From contig JAGBCQ010000012.1 of assembly GCA_017937925.1 (NCBI GenBank), positions 124,001-188,000 of the forward strand: DNA of 64,000 bases, written 5' to 3'. Under the pieces are notes generated by a model that saw nothing but the letters and a program-made list of their open reading frames with translations, made no database searches and was not told the origin of the DNA. The position numbers were made by a program, and so were the translations under genes. Below are positions 53,960 to 62,493 of this stretch, piece by piece (position 1 is the stretch's first letter; the number at the start of each line of letters is the position of its first letter). This DNA is from Paraprevotella sp. GTDB taxonomy: Bacteria; Bacteroidota; Bacteroidia; Bacteroidales; Bacteroidaceae.

Positions 53960-55834
53960 ATGATATTCAAGGACATCGATCTTCATGAGGCGCACAAAGA
54001 TTTGATGCATGCTAAAGAGCATCATCGAACGCAAGAAGAGATTATTAAGGAACTGAAAGAAGAAGTAAAGGAACTCTCAGAAAGAGAGTTCCTAGTGTTC
54101 CTTATGCGTATATATGCAGAGATGGAAAGTAGGGCTACTTCTCCCCTCTTCAAACATCTGCAGTCGCCCATGAAACAAATCCTCTATCTGATTGATGTTT
54201 ATTACAGCGTAAGAAATAAATCAGGAAAAGAAATAATTACCGAAAGTAAATGGGATTCCATTTCTTTTCTTTTGGGAGAAATGGAATTGGCTTATTTCGT
54301 CAGTATCGGATTCGATAATAACGGTAATGCCTATCACGATGAACGTGGCGATAAAGTGGAGGTGTCCTTAGCGGTCTTTATGAACCATTTTAGCAACTGT
54401 CGTTTATGCTACGAGGAACAGACACTTGACAGATTGAAACGGCATTGTACGTTGTATGATAAAGAAATAAAAAATGAATTCGGTTTTACCATTAATGACG
54501 CCATTACATTTTCTTTGCACATGCGTACGCTAACCAACCAAAAATATACCAAGAATATGTTGGCTTACGCTCAATCTTACAACTATTTTTATGAGAATCC
54601 TGATATTTGGAGCGGATTAACAGATGTGTTCGCTGAACGCGGTTTCAAACATAATGAATGGATATTACAACCTGAATTAACTGAATTACGAGAACATGGC
54701 TCCATGAGTCCCGGAGAACTTTTCTTACATTCCAAAGAGGAGATTGAATCGGTTAAAATAAACAAACAGGCTCTACAAGATATTCTTAAATTCATCTGTT
54801 ATAATAAAGAAGAGTTATGCGATAAGGTTGTATATTATGCCGAGAATCATGTGTCTGAAAAGTGCCCTTTAGTACCGCTGAATGGTGAATACGCTTGTTT
54901 AGGTAGCAAATTCCTATTGGAGGCTTTTTATTATCGGTTGGATGCTTTTTTACAAAATAACGTTATTGGGGGACAGAAATACAAAGAACGTAAGGACACT
55001 GCATTAGAGAATAAAGTTCTGACCATTTTTAAGAAATTCTTTGGGAATAAGACGCTTTTCTTTTCGAATTACAGCGTGGATGGGAAATCTGAGAATGACC
55101 TCCTAATTATATACAAAGATTCTTGTTTTATTGTTGAGGTGAAGAACTGCTCTTTTAGGGAACCTTTCAGAGAACCTATAAAGGCATACGACAGGATAAA
55201 AAGTGATTTCGCAAAGGCTGTTCAACTGGGTTATGAACAGTGTAAACGCGTAGAAGACGTTTTTTACTCCGATACATGCATCAATATTATTGATGGCAAG
55301 GATATGAAAACGATACTTCACCGATTGAATGGAAGAAAAATTCAACGCGTTTTTTCTATTGTCGTGACTGAACATAAATACGGACCTATTCAAACGAATC
55401 TTGAAAGACTTCTGAAGAAGAATGAAAAGGATTTATATCCTTGGTCGGTATGTGTTGATGACTTGGAAATATTTTTGACGCTTCTTAAACGTTTGAAAAA
55501 GGGTATTGCAGCTGAGTGGCTCATTGATTTTCTTGATTATAGAGAAGGATTTCATGAGCATTTGATTTGTTTTGATGAATTGGAACTTTGCGGATTGTTT
55601 CTCTGCCAAAAGGATCAATTTAAACAATGTTCTGAAATGGATGGTGTTGTCAATACATTCGGTGGCATGGGGGAAATTTTTGATGCTTACTATCATATTG
55701 GATTGGGATTTGAGAATGAGCTTGACTCTGACATTAAAAGGAATTATAAACTGAAAGATTACGCAAAATCTTTTAATATTGAAACTGTACAAGGAAGAGA
55801 TGTATTATCTTTTCAAAAAGAGACTCTTCATTAA
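53960..55834 (+). CDS. Large protein with PD-(D/E)XK nuclease-like domain
   Basis: A 624-residue protein of unknown family. The first 330 residues are mostly helical with a charged heptad-like start (KELKEEVKELSEREF), no motif recognised. A PD-(D/E)XK nuclease signature follows: LENKVLTIFKKFFG helix, Asp380 in GKSENDLLIIYKD, then Glu393-x-Lys395 in FIVEVKNCS (D-x12-ExK), similar to NERD or restriction-type nucleases. The C terminus (400-624) is unrecognised. It is not a polysaccharide enzyme and lies between two REP-like repeat blocks. A defence or DNA-processing role is an inference. Confidence 0.62.
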   Translation: MIFKDIDLHEAHKDLMHAKEHHRTQEEIIKELKEEVKELSEREFLVFLMRIYAEMESRATSPLFKHLQSPMKQILYLIDVYYSVRNKSGKEIITESKWDSISFLLGEMELAYFVSIGFDNNGNAYHDERGDKVEVSLAVFMNHFSNCRLCYEEQTLDRLKRHCTLYDKEIKNEFGFTINDAITFSLHMRTLTNQKYTKNMLAYAQSYNYFYENPDIWSGLTDVFAERGFKHNEWILQPELTELREHGSMSPGELFLHSKEEIESVKINKQALQDILKFICYNKEELCDKVVYYAENHVSEKCPLVPLNGEYACLGSKFLLEAFYYRLDAFLQNNVIGGQKYKERKDTALENKVLTIFKKFFGNKTLFFSNYSVDGKSENDLLIIYKDSCFIVEVKNCSFREPFREPIKAYDRIKSDFAKAVQLGYEQCKRVEDVFYSDTCINIIDGKDMKTILHRLNGRKIQRVFSIVVTEHKYGPIQTNLERLLKKNEKDLYPWSVCVDDLEIFLTLLKRLKKGIAAEWLIDFLDYREGFHEHLICFDELELCGLFLCQKDQFKQCSEMDGVVNTFGGMGEIFDAYYHIGLGFENELDSDIKRNYKLKDYAKSFNIETVQGRDVLSFQKETLH

Positions 55835-55867
55835 AATGATTTAGTAGAATAACAGAAGAGGATATTT

Positions 55868-55962
55868 TAGATTCCTCCCGTCGGTCGGAATGACATGGGG
55901 ATTTTGGATTGAGATTCCTCCCGTTGGTCGGAATGACAGTGAATGAAAGGTCGGAATGACAG
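55868..55962. repeat. REP-like palindromic repeat (copy D)
   Basis: Two tandem copies of GATTCCTCCCGTYGGTCGGAATGACA plus a half copy (GGTCGGAATGACAG). It lies just after the nuclease-like gene; with copy C it brackets that gene. Confidence 0.7.
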
Positions 55963-56012
55963 AAAAGGGGGAAATAAATAGGATAAATTTCGGGGAAAAG
56001 AAATAAAGCTTT

Positions 56013-56846
56013 ATGTTTTTACTCAAAGATGTTACTTTATTAAAGGATAAAAAGGCATTAGGGGATTTGCCTAAAGGTAAACTCCTAATCAATACTATCA
56101 ATGCTCATTCGTACAATACTGCATTGAAGGATAATCTATTTGCAGAGGCGCTGACCAAAGGAGATGTACTGATTCCTGATGGTGCAAGCATCGTTAAGGC
56201 GTGTCGCTGGCTGAAAGCTAAATCGCAACCGACAGAACGAATTGCCGGATGGGATTTGTTCATGCATGAAATGGAGAAGATTAACGTTAACTTTAACGAT
56301 AACGGGAACGGGAACTTTAACGGGAACGGGAACTTTAACGGGAACGGGAACGATAACGGGAACGATAACGATAACTTTAACGGGAAGGATTGTACTGAGA
56401 GAAAGGGGCGGGTGATGTTCATGGGTAGTTCGGAGATGGTATTGGGACTGATTAGAGAAAGGGCTGCAAAGGATTATCCTAATATTGAAATAGTAACCTA
56501 TTCCCCACCCTATAAGGCGGTGTTTACTGAGGAGGATAATCGTGCCATTATTGAGGCTATCAATAAGGCTGACCCCGACCTTTTATGGATTGGTATGACT
56601 GCTCCTAAACAGGAGAAATGGACGTATGAGCATTGGAATGAACTGAAGATTCATTGCCATGTGGGTACTATCGGAGCTGTATTTGATTTTTATGCCGGTA
56701 CTGTCAAAAGGGCTCCTATTTGGTGGCAAGAACATGGATTGGAATGGTTGTACCGTTTACTCAAAGAACCACGCAGGATGTGGAGACGGTATATCATCGG
56801 TAATACTCTCTTTCTATGGAATATACTAAAAGAATATAGAAAATGA
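56013..56846 (+). CDS. WecG/TagA/CpsF family glycosyltransferase with Asn-X repeat insert
   Basis: A 277-residue GT26 enzyme, usually a beta-N-acetylmannosaminyl or related transferase acting early in polymer assembly. Conserved blocks: VLIPDGASIVKACRW, MFMGSSEMVLG, LLWIGMTAPKQEKW, GTIGAVFDFYAGTVKRAPIWWQEHGLEWLYRLLKEPRRMWRRY. Between residues 91 and 124 a 34-residue Asn-X tract is encoded by 17 AACNNN hexamers; without it the protein has the usual 243 residues. The insert falls between two conserved blocks and keeps the frame. Confidence 0.9.
   Translation: MFLLKDVTLLKDKKALGDLPKGKLLINTINAHSYNTALKDNLFAEALTKGDVLIPDGASIVKACRWLKAKSQPTERIAGWDLFMHEMEKINVNFNDNGNGNFNGNGNFNGNGNDNGNDNDNFNGKDCTERKGRVMFMGSSEMVLGLIRERAAKDYPNIEIVTYSPPYKAVFTEEDNRAIIEAINKADPDLLWIGMTAPKQEKWTYEHWNELKIHCHVGTIGAVFDFYAGTVKRAPIWWQEHGLEWLYRLLKEPRRMWRRYIIGNTLFLWNILKEYRK
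56283..56384 (+). repeat. In-frame AACNNN hexamer minisatellite
   Basis: Seventeen perfect-register hexamers, AAC followed by GTT, TTT, GAT or GGG, inside the WecG/TagA gene. It is the reverse complement of the GTTNNN arrays at 30211, 32859 and the right half of 58427-58545. Because each unit is two codons, copy-number change would keep the frame. Confidence 0.92.
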
Positions 56847-56869
56847 TAAACACAAAACTTAGCAATGCT

Positions 56870-56900
56870 TTTGCAGTCACATTGAAACTTTGTACTTTTG
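56870..56900 (+). promoter_or_regulatory. Predicted trkH promoter
   Basis: TTTG (56870-56873), 19 bp, TACTTTTG (56893-56900), 17 bp before the trkH ATG. It shows that trkH is not merely the end of the capsule operon. Confidence 0.65.
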
Positions 56901-56917
56901 CTCCGCAATAAAGTTTT

Positions 56918-58423
56918 ATGGAACAGACTCTGAATAGTAGAAAAACGAATAAGAACATTCCATTCAAGAAGATTCTTAACTTTAAACTGATAGCATACGC
57001 TATAGGTATTTTGCTTTGGGTGGAAGGTGGTATGCTACTACTTTGCATGGGGGTGTCATTGTTCTATCATGAGGCTTGTTTCAAGAGTTTCCTTTATACT
57101 GCCATTATCAACGTTTTGATTGGTGGAGGATTGATATTTTACGGGAAAGGAGCGGACACATGGATGACCCGAAAGGATGGGTATTTCATCGTTACTCTGA
57201 CTTGGTTGCTGTTTACCGTTCTCGGTATGTTGCCTTTCTTGATAAGTGGCGAAATCTCTTCCGTAACGAATGCTTTTTTTGAAACCATATCGGGTTTTAC
57301 TACGACGGGGGCTACAATTCTTGACAATATTGAGGCCATGCCAAAAGGTATGCTTTTCTGGAGAAGCTTGACTCAATGGATTGGCGGATTGGGTATAATG
57401 TGTTTCACGATAGCTCTTTTGCCCGTTTTCGGAGGTGGTAATCTTCAATTGTTCAGCGCTGAGGCTACTGGAGTTATTCACGACAAGATTCACCCGAAAA
57501 TCAGTATCAATACTAAACTCATTTGGACAACTTACATCTTAATTACAGGATGTTGCACTACCTTACTTTATTTAGGAGATATGGATCTTTTTGATGCTGT
57601 GTGTCACTCTCTTACTGCACTGGGTACCGGTGGTTTTTCTACAAAACAGGATAGTATCGCATTTTGGAACTCACCTTACATAGAATACATTCTCGCTATT
57701 TTCATGATTATTGCCAGCTTGAATTTCTCCTTACTGGTGACGTGTATGCAAGGCAAATTCAAACGATTATTTGGTAATAGCGAAATAAGATGGTTTCTGA
57801 GTTCGGTTTGTATTATGACGATTATCATTACAGCCTCATTATTCTTTCAAAGAGACTATCCCATAGAAATGGCTTTTCGAAAAGCTTTCTTCCAAGTTTC
57901 CACCATTCATAGTTCTACCGGATTTGCTACGGATGATTATAATATGTGGCCTCAATTCACATGGGTTATTCTTTTATTAGCAATGATAGCGGGAGGATGT
58001 ACCGGTTCTACTGCGGGAGGCGTAAAAAATATGCGTATCATGATTTTATATCATAACATAAAGAATGAGTTTAAACGACTGATTCATCCTAATGCGGTGT
58101 TGGCTGTGCGGATTAACAAACAGGTGATTCCGCAGACTTTATTGAACACGATTTCTACTTTCATCTTGTTTTTCATCACTTGTTCGCTCATTGGTACGAT
58201 GTTACTCATGGCGCTTGACGTCAACTTCCTTGAAGCATTCAGTTGCACCATTTCATCACTCAGCAATACGGGACCGGCATTAGGGGAATATGGTCCTGCT
58301 TTTACCATGAACGGATTACCGGAAGCTGCAAAGTGGATTTTATCTTTCTTGATGCTCATCGGTCGTTTGGAACTGTTCTGTGTACTGACCCTGTTCAGTC
58401 CTGTGTTCTGGAAGGAGTGGTAA
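56918..58423 (+). CDS. trkH: TrkH-family potassium uptake protein
   Basis: A 501-residue potassium transporter subunit with four M1-P-M2 repeats. The four selectivity loops are visible: SGFTTTGATIL, TALGTGGFST, IHSSTGFATDDY and LSNTGPALGEY. The MWPQF and GGCTGSTAGGVKNMR gating segment is present. A TrkA regulatory subunit is not adjacent. Confidence 0.93.
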   Translation: MEQTLNSRKTNKNIPFKKILNFKLIAYAIGILLWVEGGMLLLCMGVSLFYHEACFKSFLYTAIINVLIGGGLIFYGKGADTWMTRKDGYFIVTLTWLLFTVLGMLPFLISGEISSVTNAFFETISGFTTTGATILDNIEAMPKGMLFWRSLTQWIGGLGIMCFTIALLPVFGGGNLQLFSAEATGVIHDKIHPKISINTKLIWTTYILITGCCTTLLYLGDMDLFDAVCHSLTALGTGGFSTKQDSIAFWNSPYIEYILAIFMIIASLNFSLLVTCMQGKFKRLFGNSEIRWFLSSVCIMTIIITASLFFQRDYPIEMAFRKAFFQVSTIHSSTGFATDDYNMWPQFTWVILLLAMIAGGCTGSTAGGVKNMRIMILYHNIKNEFKRLIHPNAVLAVRINKQVIPQTLLNTISTFILFFITCSLIGTMLLMALDVNFLEAFSCTISSLSNTGPALGEYGPAFTMNGLPEAAKWILSFLMLIGRLELFCVLTLFSPVFWKEW

Positions 58424-58426
58424 ATT

Positions 58427-58545
58427 AACGGGAACGATACAATAACGTTAACGATAACGTTAACGATAACGGGAACGGGAACGGGAATGTTAAGTCAATG
58501 TCAAAGTTACCGTTAAAGTTAAAGTCAAAGTTAAAAGTCAAAGTT
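58427..58545. repeat. Hexamer array filling the trkH-cysQ spacer
   Basis: The left half is AACNNN units (AACGGG, AACGAT, AACGTT), the right half is NNNGTT units (AAAGTT, ACCGTT). The array therefore changes orientation near 58490 and occupies nearly the whole 126-bp spacer, ending 4 bp before the cysQ ATG. Confidence 0.85.
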
Positions 58546-58549
58546 ATAT

Positions 58550-59359
58550 ATGAATAACGAATTATTATCATGTGCTATACGTGCTGCATTGTTGGCAGGA
58601 AAAGATATACTTGAAGTGTATAACGACCCGAAGTCGGATTTTGGCATAGAACGGAAGGCTGATAACTCTCCTCTGACTATCGCTGACAAAAGGGCTCATG
58701 TGCGAATTGTCAAGTTGCTTGAAGAAACGTCTATCCCTATACTGAGCGAGGAAGGGGCACATACGTCTTATGAAGAACGCAAAGAATGGAAAACGCTGTG
58801 GATTGTGGATCCTTTGGATGGTACAAAGGAATTTATCAAGAAGAATGGTGAATTTACAGTGAACATCGCATTGGTGGAAAACGAAAGTCCTGTTTTAGGG
58901 GTGGTATATATCCCTGTTACTCGCACTTTGTATTTTGGCGAGTACAGTATGGGGGCATACAAGATTGAGGATATTGATTATCGTTCTGCCGGTCTTTCGG
59001 TGGACGATTTGACTGAGCGTGCTGATGAACTGCCTCTTGAACAATCTGACAATAAGGGTTTCGTGGTAGTGGCTTCACGCTCTCACCTATCACCTGAGAC
59101 GGAGAATTACATTCAAAAGTTGGAGAGCGAATTCGGACACATCAATCTCATTTCATGCGGTAGTTCCATCAAAATTTGTAAGGTGGCTGAGGGTGCGGCT
59201 GACGTCTATCCTCGTTTTGCCCCTACAATGGAATGGGATACGGCTGCCGGTCATGCCATTGTGAGGGCTGCGGGCAAAAATATTTTCAAGACTGACGAAA
59301 AAACACACCTTCACTACAATAAGGAGGATTTACTCAATCCTTGGTTTATTGTGAAATAA
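58550..59359 (+). CDS. cysQ: 3'(2'),5'-bisphosphate nucleotidase CysQ
   Basis: A 269-residue inositol-monophosphatase-superfamily enzyme that removes the 3' phosphate from PAP or PAPS. Metal-binding motifs: LSEEGA near 65, DPLDGTKEFIKKNGEFTVNIAL near 87-108, and EWDTAAGHAIVRAAG near 223. Full length. It is likely co-transcribed with trkH through the hexamer-filled spacer. Confidence 0.9.
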   Translation: MNNELLSCAIRAALLAGKDILEVYNDPKSDFGIERKADNSPLTIADKRAHVRIVKLLEETSIPILSEEGAHTSYEERKEWKTLWIVDPLDGTKEFIKKNGEFTVNIALVENESPVLGVVYIPVTRTLYFGEYSMGAYKIEDIDYRSAGLSVDDLTERADELPLEQSDNKGFVVVASRSHLSPETENYIQKLESEFGHINLISCGSSIKICKVAEGAADVYPRFAPTMEWDTAAGHAIVRAAGKNIFKTDEKTHLHYNKEDLLNPWFIVK

Positions 59360-59384
59360 ACCCTTCCTATGAAGCTGGCACAAA

Positions 59385-59480
59385 AGATTTCTCGTCGCTT
59401 CGCTCCATCGAAATGACAAAATAATAGTCAAATTCTATTTTGCTTATGTAGAGATTCCTCCCTACGATTCTGAATGAACA
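59385..59480. repeat. REP-like palindromic repeat (copy E)
   Basis: AGATTTCTCGTCGCTTCGCTCCATCGAAATGACA, then a decayed second half GAGATTCCTCCCTACGATTCTGAATGA. Between cysQ and nagB. Confidence 0.6.
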
Positions 59481-59508
59481 CGATACTTTAATAGGTCTTT
59501 ATAACGAT

Positions 59509-59535
59509 AAAAGCTCGCTTCCGCGAGCTTTTTTT
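59509..59535. terminator. Bidirectional terminator between cysQ and nagB
   Basis: AAAAGCTCGC-TTCC-GCGAGCTTTT, a perfect 10-bp stem with A and T tracts on either side. Confidence 0.88.
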
Positions 59536-59547
59536 ATTCGTATATGA

Positions 59548-60357
59548 TTATAGATAACGGTCAACCAAACCTTCCAACTTCTCTTTGTCTTTGAAGTATT
59601 TGTAAGTGCCGACCTTAATTTCGGCACAGGCAGGTTCGTCGCATACGATGATACCGTGCGGATGCATCTGAATGGCACTGACGGTCCACATGTGGTTGAT
59701 GCATTCCTCTATGGCGTGCTTTAACGCACGAGCCTTATTATGTCCGTTGCATATCACCAACACCTCACGAGCTGCCATCACTGTACCCACTCCTACTGTC
59801 AAAGCTTGTTTAGGTACTTGATTGATGTCGTTGTCAAAGAAACGACTGTTGGCGATGATGGTATCGGTGTTAAGGGTTTTGATTCGTGTTTTGGAAGTGA
59901 GTGAAGAACCGGGTTCGTTGAAAGCGATGTGCCCATCAGGACCGATGCCTCCTAAGAATAAGTCTATTCCTCCTGCTTCGGCTATCATGCGTTCGTAGTT
60001 GTCGCACTCTTCCAACAAATCGGGTGCATTACCATTGAGAATATGTACGTTCTCTCGCTTGATGTCTATATGATTGAAGAAGTTGTTCCACATAAAAGAA
60101 TAATAACTTTCGGGATGCTCTTTCGGCAGACCGACATACTCGTCCATGTTGAACGTTATCACGTTCTCAAAAGATACTTTACCTTCCTTATTCAAACGTA
60201 TCAGTTCTTTATACATTCCTAAAGGTGACGAACCGGTAGGACATCCTAACACAAACGGATTTTCAGGTGTTGGGTTCTTTTGGGTGATTTTCTCCACCAC
60301 ATAGTTGGCTGCCCAACGTGACACCAAACTATAATCATCTAATATTATTACTCGCAT
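59548..60357 (-). CDS. nagB: Glucosamine-6-phosphate deaminase
   Basis: A 269-residue NagB. It converts glucosamine-6-phosphate to fructose-6-phosphate and ammonia. Conserved: [34 protein letters not shown] (catalytic Asp), [18 protein letters not shown], and [14 protein letters not shown]. Size equals the 266-residue E. coli enzyme. Confidence 0.96.
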   Translation of the reverse strand: MRVIILDDYSLVSRWAANYVVEKITQKNPTPENPFVLGCPTGSSPLGMYKELIRLNKEGKVSFENVITFNMDEYVGLPKEHPESYYSFMWNNFFNHIDIKRENVHILNGNAPDLLEECDNYERMIAEAGGIDLFLGGIGPDGHIAFNEPGSSLTSKTRIKTLNTDTIIANSRFFDNDINQVPKQALTVGVGTVMAAREVLVICNGHNKARALKHAIEECINHMWTVSAIQMHPHGIIVCDEPACAEIKVGTYKYFKDKEKLEGLVDRYL

Positions 60358-60395
60358 ACTTAAATCTTTTAAAAGACATTTAAATTAGTTAAGTA

Positions 60396-60428
60396 CAAAA
60401 GTAGTGTTTTTTCAAAAAAACAAGCAAA
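60396..60428 (-). promoter_or_regulatory. Predicted nagB promoter
   Basis: On the minus strand TTTG (60425-60428), 21 bp, TACTTTTG (60396-60403), 38 bp before the nagB start. Confidence 0.6.
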
Positions 60429-60511
60429 ATCAAAAAAAAAAATCTCATGATAATCTTATTTTTTTTACTCCTCGCCCATCTATATTCTCTTTCGGAACAT
60501 ATTCTGTTATG

Positions 60512-60546
60512 TTTGGAGATAAATACAGATATTATCCTTAACTTTG
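60512..60546 (+). promoter_or_regulatory. Predicted ansA promoter
   Basis: TTTG (60512-60515), a 23-bp spacer (slightly long), TAACTTTG (60539-60546), 28 bp before the ansA start. Confidence 0.5.
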
Positions 60547-60574
60547 CAAAAGAACAATATTAAGTATTCAACAA

Positions 60575-61618
60575 ATGACTGGGACAGCACCTTCCGTATT
60601 ACTTATTTACACCGGTGGAACCATAGGTATGATAGAGAACCCGGAAACCGGAGCTTTGGAAAGTTTTAATTTTGACCATTTACTGAAATTGGTTCCTGAA
60701 CTGAAACGTTTCAATTACGACATCAATACTTATTCGTTCGACCCTCCCATTGACTCATCGGACATGGAACCTTATCATTGGGAACGACTGGCCCGCATCA
60801 TTGAACGAAACTACGACCATTATGACGGTTTCGTTGTTCTGCATGGTACAGACACCATGGCTTACACTGCCTCTGCCCTGAGTTTTATGTTGGAAAATCT
60901 TGCCAAACCGGTTATCCTTACCGGCTCGCAACTTCCTATGGGTATGTTACGAACTGACGGCAAAGAGAATCTCATCACATCAATAGAGATAGCTGCTGCC
61001 AAGAATCCCGATGGTACGGCAGTAGTGCCTGAAGTTTGCATCTACTTTGAAAGCGACTTGCTGAGAGGTAACAGAACCACGAAAATCAATGCCGAGAAGT
61101 TCAATGCCTTCAAATCATACAACTACCCTTGTTTGGGACATAGCGGTATTGACATTAAATTCATGCCACGTCGCATCAGAAAACCAAATGTGAATCAACC
61201 TCTTAAAGTACATTATTTATTTGATACGAACGTTGTTGTTCTAACACTATTCCCAGGCATACAGGAATCTATTATTACGTCCGTATTCCGTATGCCACAT
61301 CTTAAAGCCGTTGTATTAAAAACATTCGGTTCGGGCAACGCTCCGCAAAAGACGTGGCTCATCGATTTGATAAAAGAGGCCAACGAACGTGGTGTCATCA
61401 TCGTTAACATCACGCAATGTCAATCGGGAAGCGTGGAAATGGAACGTTATGAAACAGGACGACAACTTTTGGAAGCTGGAGTGATTAGCGGGTACGACAG
61501 TACTCCGGAATGTGCCTTGACGAAACTGATGTTCTTATTGGGACAGAACTTACCGACAGAAGAAATCAGACGGTTAATGAAAACAAGTATTGCCGGTGAA
61601 ATCAGTATTGAAGAGTAA
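60575..61618 (+). CDS. ansA: Type I L-asparaginase
   Basis: A 347-residue cytoplasmic-type asparaginase hydrolysing asparagine to aspartate and ammonia. Catalytic Thr in YTGGTIGM (residues 10-17) and second triad HGTDTMAYTASALSFM near 89-104. No signal peptide. Complete. Confidence 0.94.
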   Translation: MTGTAPSVLLIYTGGTIGMIENPETGALESFNFDHLLKLVPELKRFNYDINTYSFDPPIDSSDMEPYHWERLARIIERNYDHYDGFVVLHGTDTMAYTASALSFMLENLAKPVILTGSQLPMGMLRTDGKENLITSIEIAAAKNPDGTAVVPEVCIYFESDLLRGNRTTKINAEKFNAFKSYNYPCLGHSGIDIKFMPRRIRKPNVNQPLKVHYLFDTNVVVLTLFPGIQESIITSVFRMPHLKAVVLKTFGSGNAPQKTWLIDLIKEANERGVIIVNITQCQSGSVEMERYETGRQLLEAGVISGYDSTPECALTKLMFLLGQNLPTEEIRRLMKTSIAGEISIEE

Positions 61619-61658
61619 ATGTCAGATGACTTTTCTTTGCTAAAAGATGTTTACGTCC

Positions 61659-61688
61659 TTGTTTTTTTCATTAGGACAATGTACTTTC
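61659..61688 (+). promoter_or_regulatory. Predicted promoter of ZIP transporter gene
   Basis: TTG (61659-61661), 19 bp, TACTTTCG (61681-61688; one mismatch to consensus). Confidence 0.4.
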
Positions 61689-61713
61689 GTCCTTTAAAGA
61701 AATCAATAGAACT

Positions 61714-62493
61714 ATGAGCGGATTGTTATTAGGATTGTTATTGCCATTTTTAGGTACTACATTAGGAGCGGCATGCGTATTCCTTATGAAACAGAAAATT
61801 CCTACGTTGGTGCAAAAGACACTACTTGGGTTTGCTTCGGGGGTAATGGTGGCGGCATCTGTCTGGTCGTTATTGATTCCTGCCATTGATATGGGGGATG
61901 CAGATTCTGCTACTCGGGTTATTCCTGCCGTAGTTGGTTTCTGTGCCGGTATTGCTTTTTTATTGTTAATGGACAAAATTACACCTCACTTGCATTTAGG
62001 CAGTTCCTCGCCTGAAGGTCCGAAAAGTAAACTGTCACGCACAAGTATGCTTGTTATGGCTGTAACTTTACATAATATTCCTGAGGGGATGGCTGTGGGA
62101 GTGGTTCTGGCGGCTGCTTTAGAACAAAGTGTACACCTTTCCATGGCCGGTGCTTTGGCTTTATCATTGGGTATAGCCATCCAAAACTTTCCTGAAGGTG
62201 CTATCGTCTCCATGCCTTTGCGTGGGGAAGGGAATAGTAAGTTGCGCTCGTTTGGCATCGGTGCGTTGAGTGGTATTGTGGAACCGATAGCCGCCATTAT
62301 CACGATTTTGCTAGCGACTCACATCGTTCCCATACTCCCCTACCTCTTGGCGTTTTCGGCGGGAGCGATGATTTACGTTGTCGTGGAAGAACTCATACCG
62401 GAAGCTTCCGAAGGTGAACACTCCAATACGGGAACTATCGGTTTTGCTTCAGGGTTCGTTCTGATGATGATTCTGGACGTTCTATTAGGATGA
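61714..62493 (+). CDS. ZIP-family divalent metal transporter (ZupT-like)
   Basis: A 259-residue inner-membrane protein with eight predicted spans. Metal-binding signature helices LHNIPEGMAVGV (about 114-125) and IQNFPEGAIVSMP (about 155-167) are typical for ZIP importers of zinc, iron or manganese. The 3' end overlaps the convergent AraC-type gene by 9 bp. Confidence 0.9.
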   Translation: MSGLLLGLLLPFLGTTLGAACVFLMKQKIPTLVQKTLLGFASGVMVAASVWSLLIPAIDMGDADSATRVIPAVVGFCAGIAFLLLMDKITPHLHLGSSSPEGPKSKLSRTSMLVMAVTLHNIPEGMAVGVVLAAALEQSVHLSMAGALALSLGIAIQNFPEGAIVSMPLRGEGNSKLRSFGIGALSGIVEPIAAIITILLATHIVPILPYLLAFSAGAMIYVVVEELIPEASEGEHSNTGTIGFASGFVLMMILDVLLG

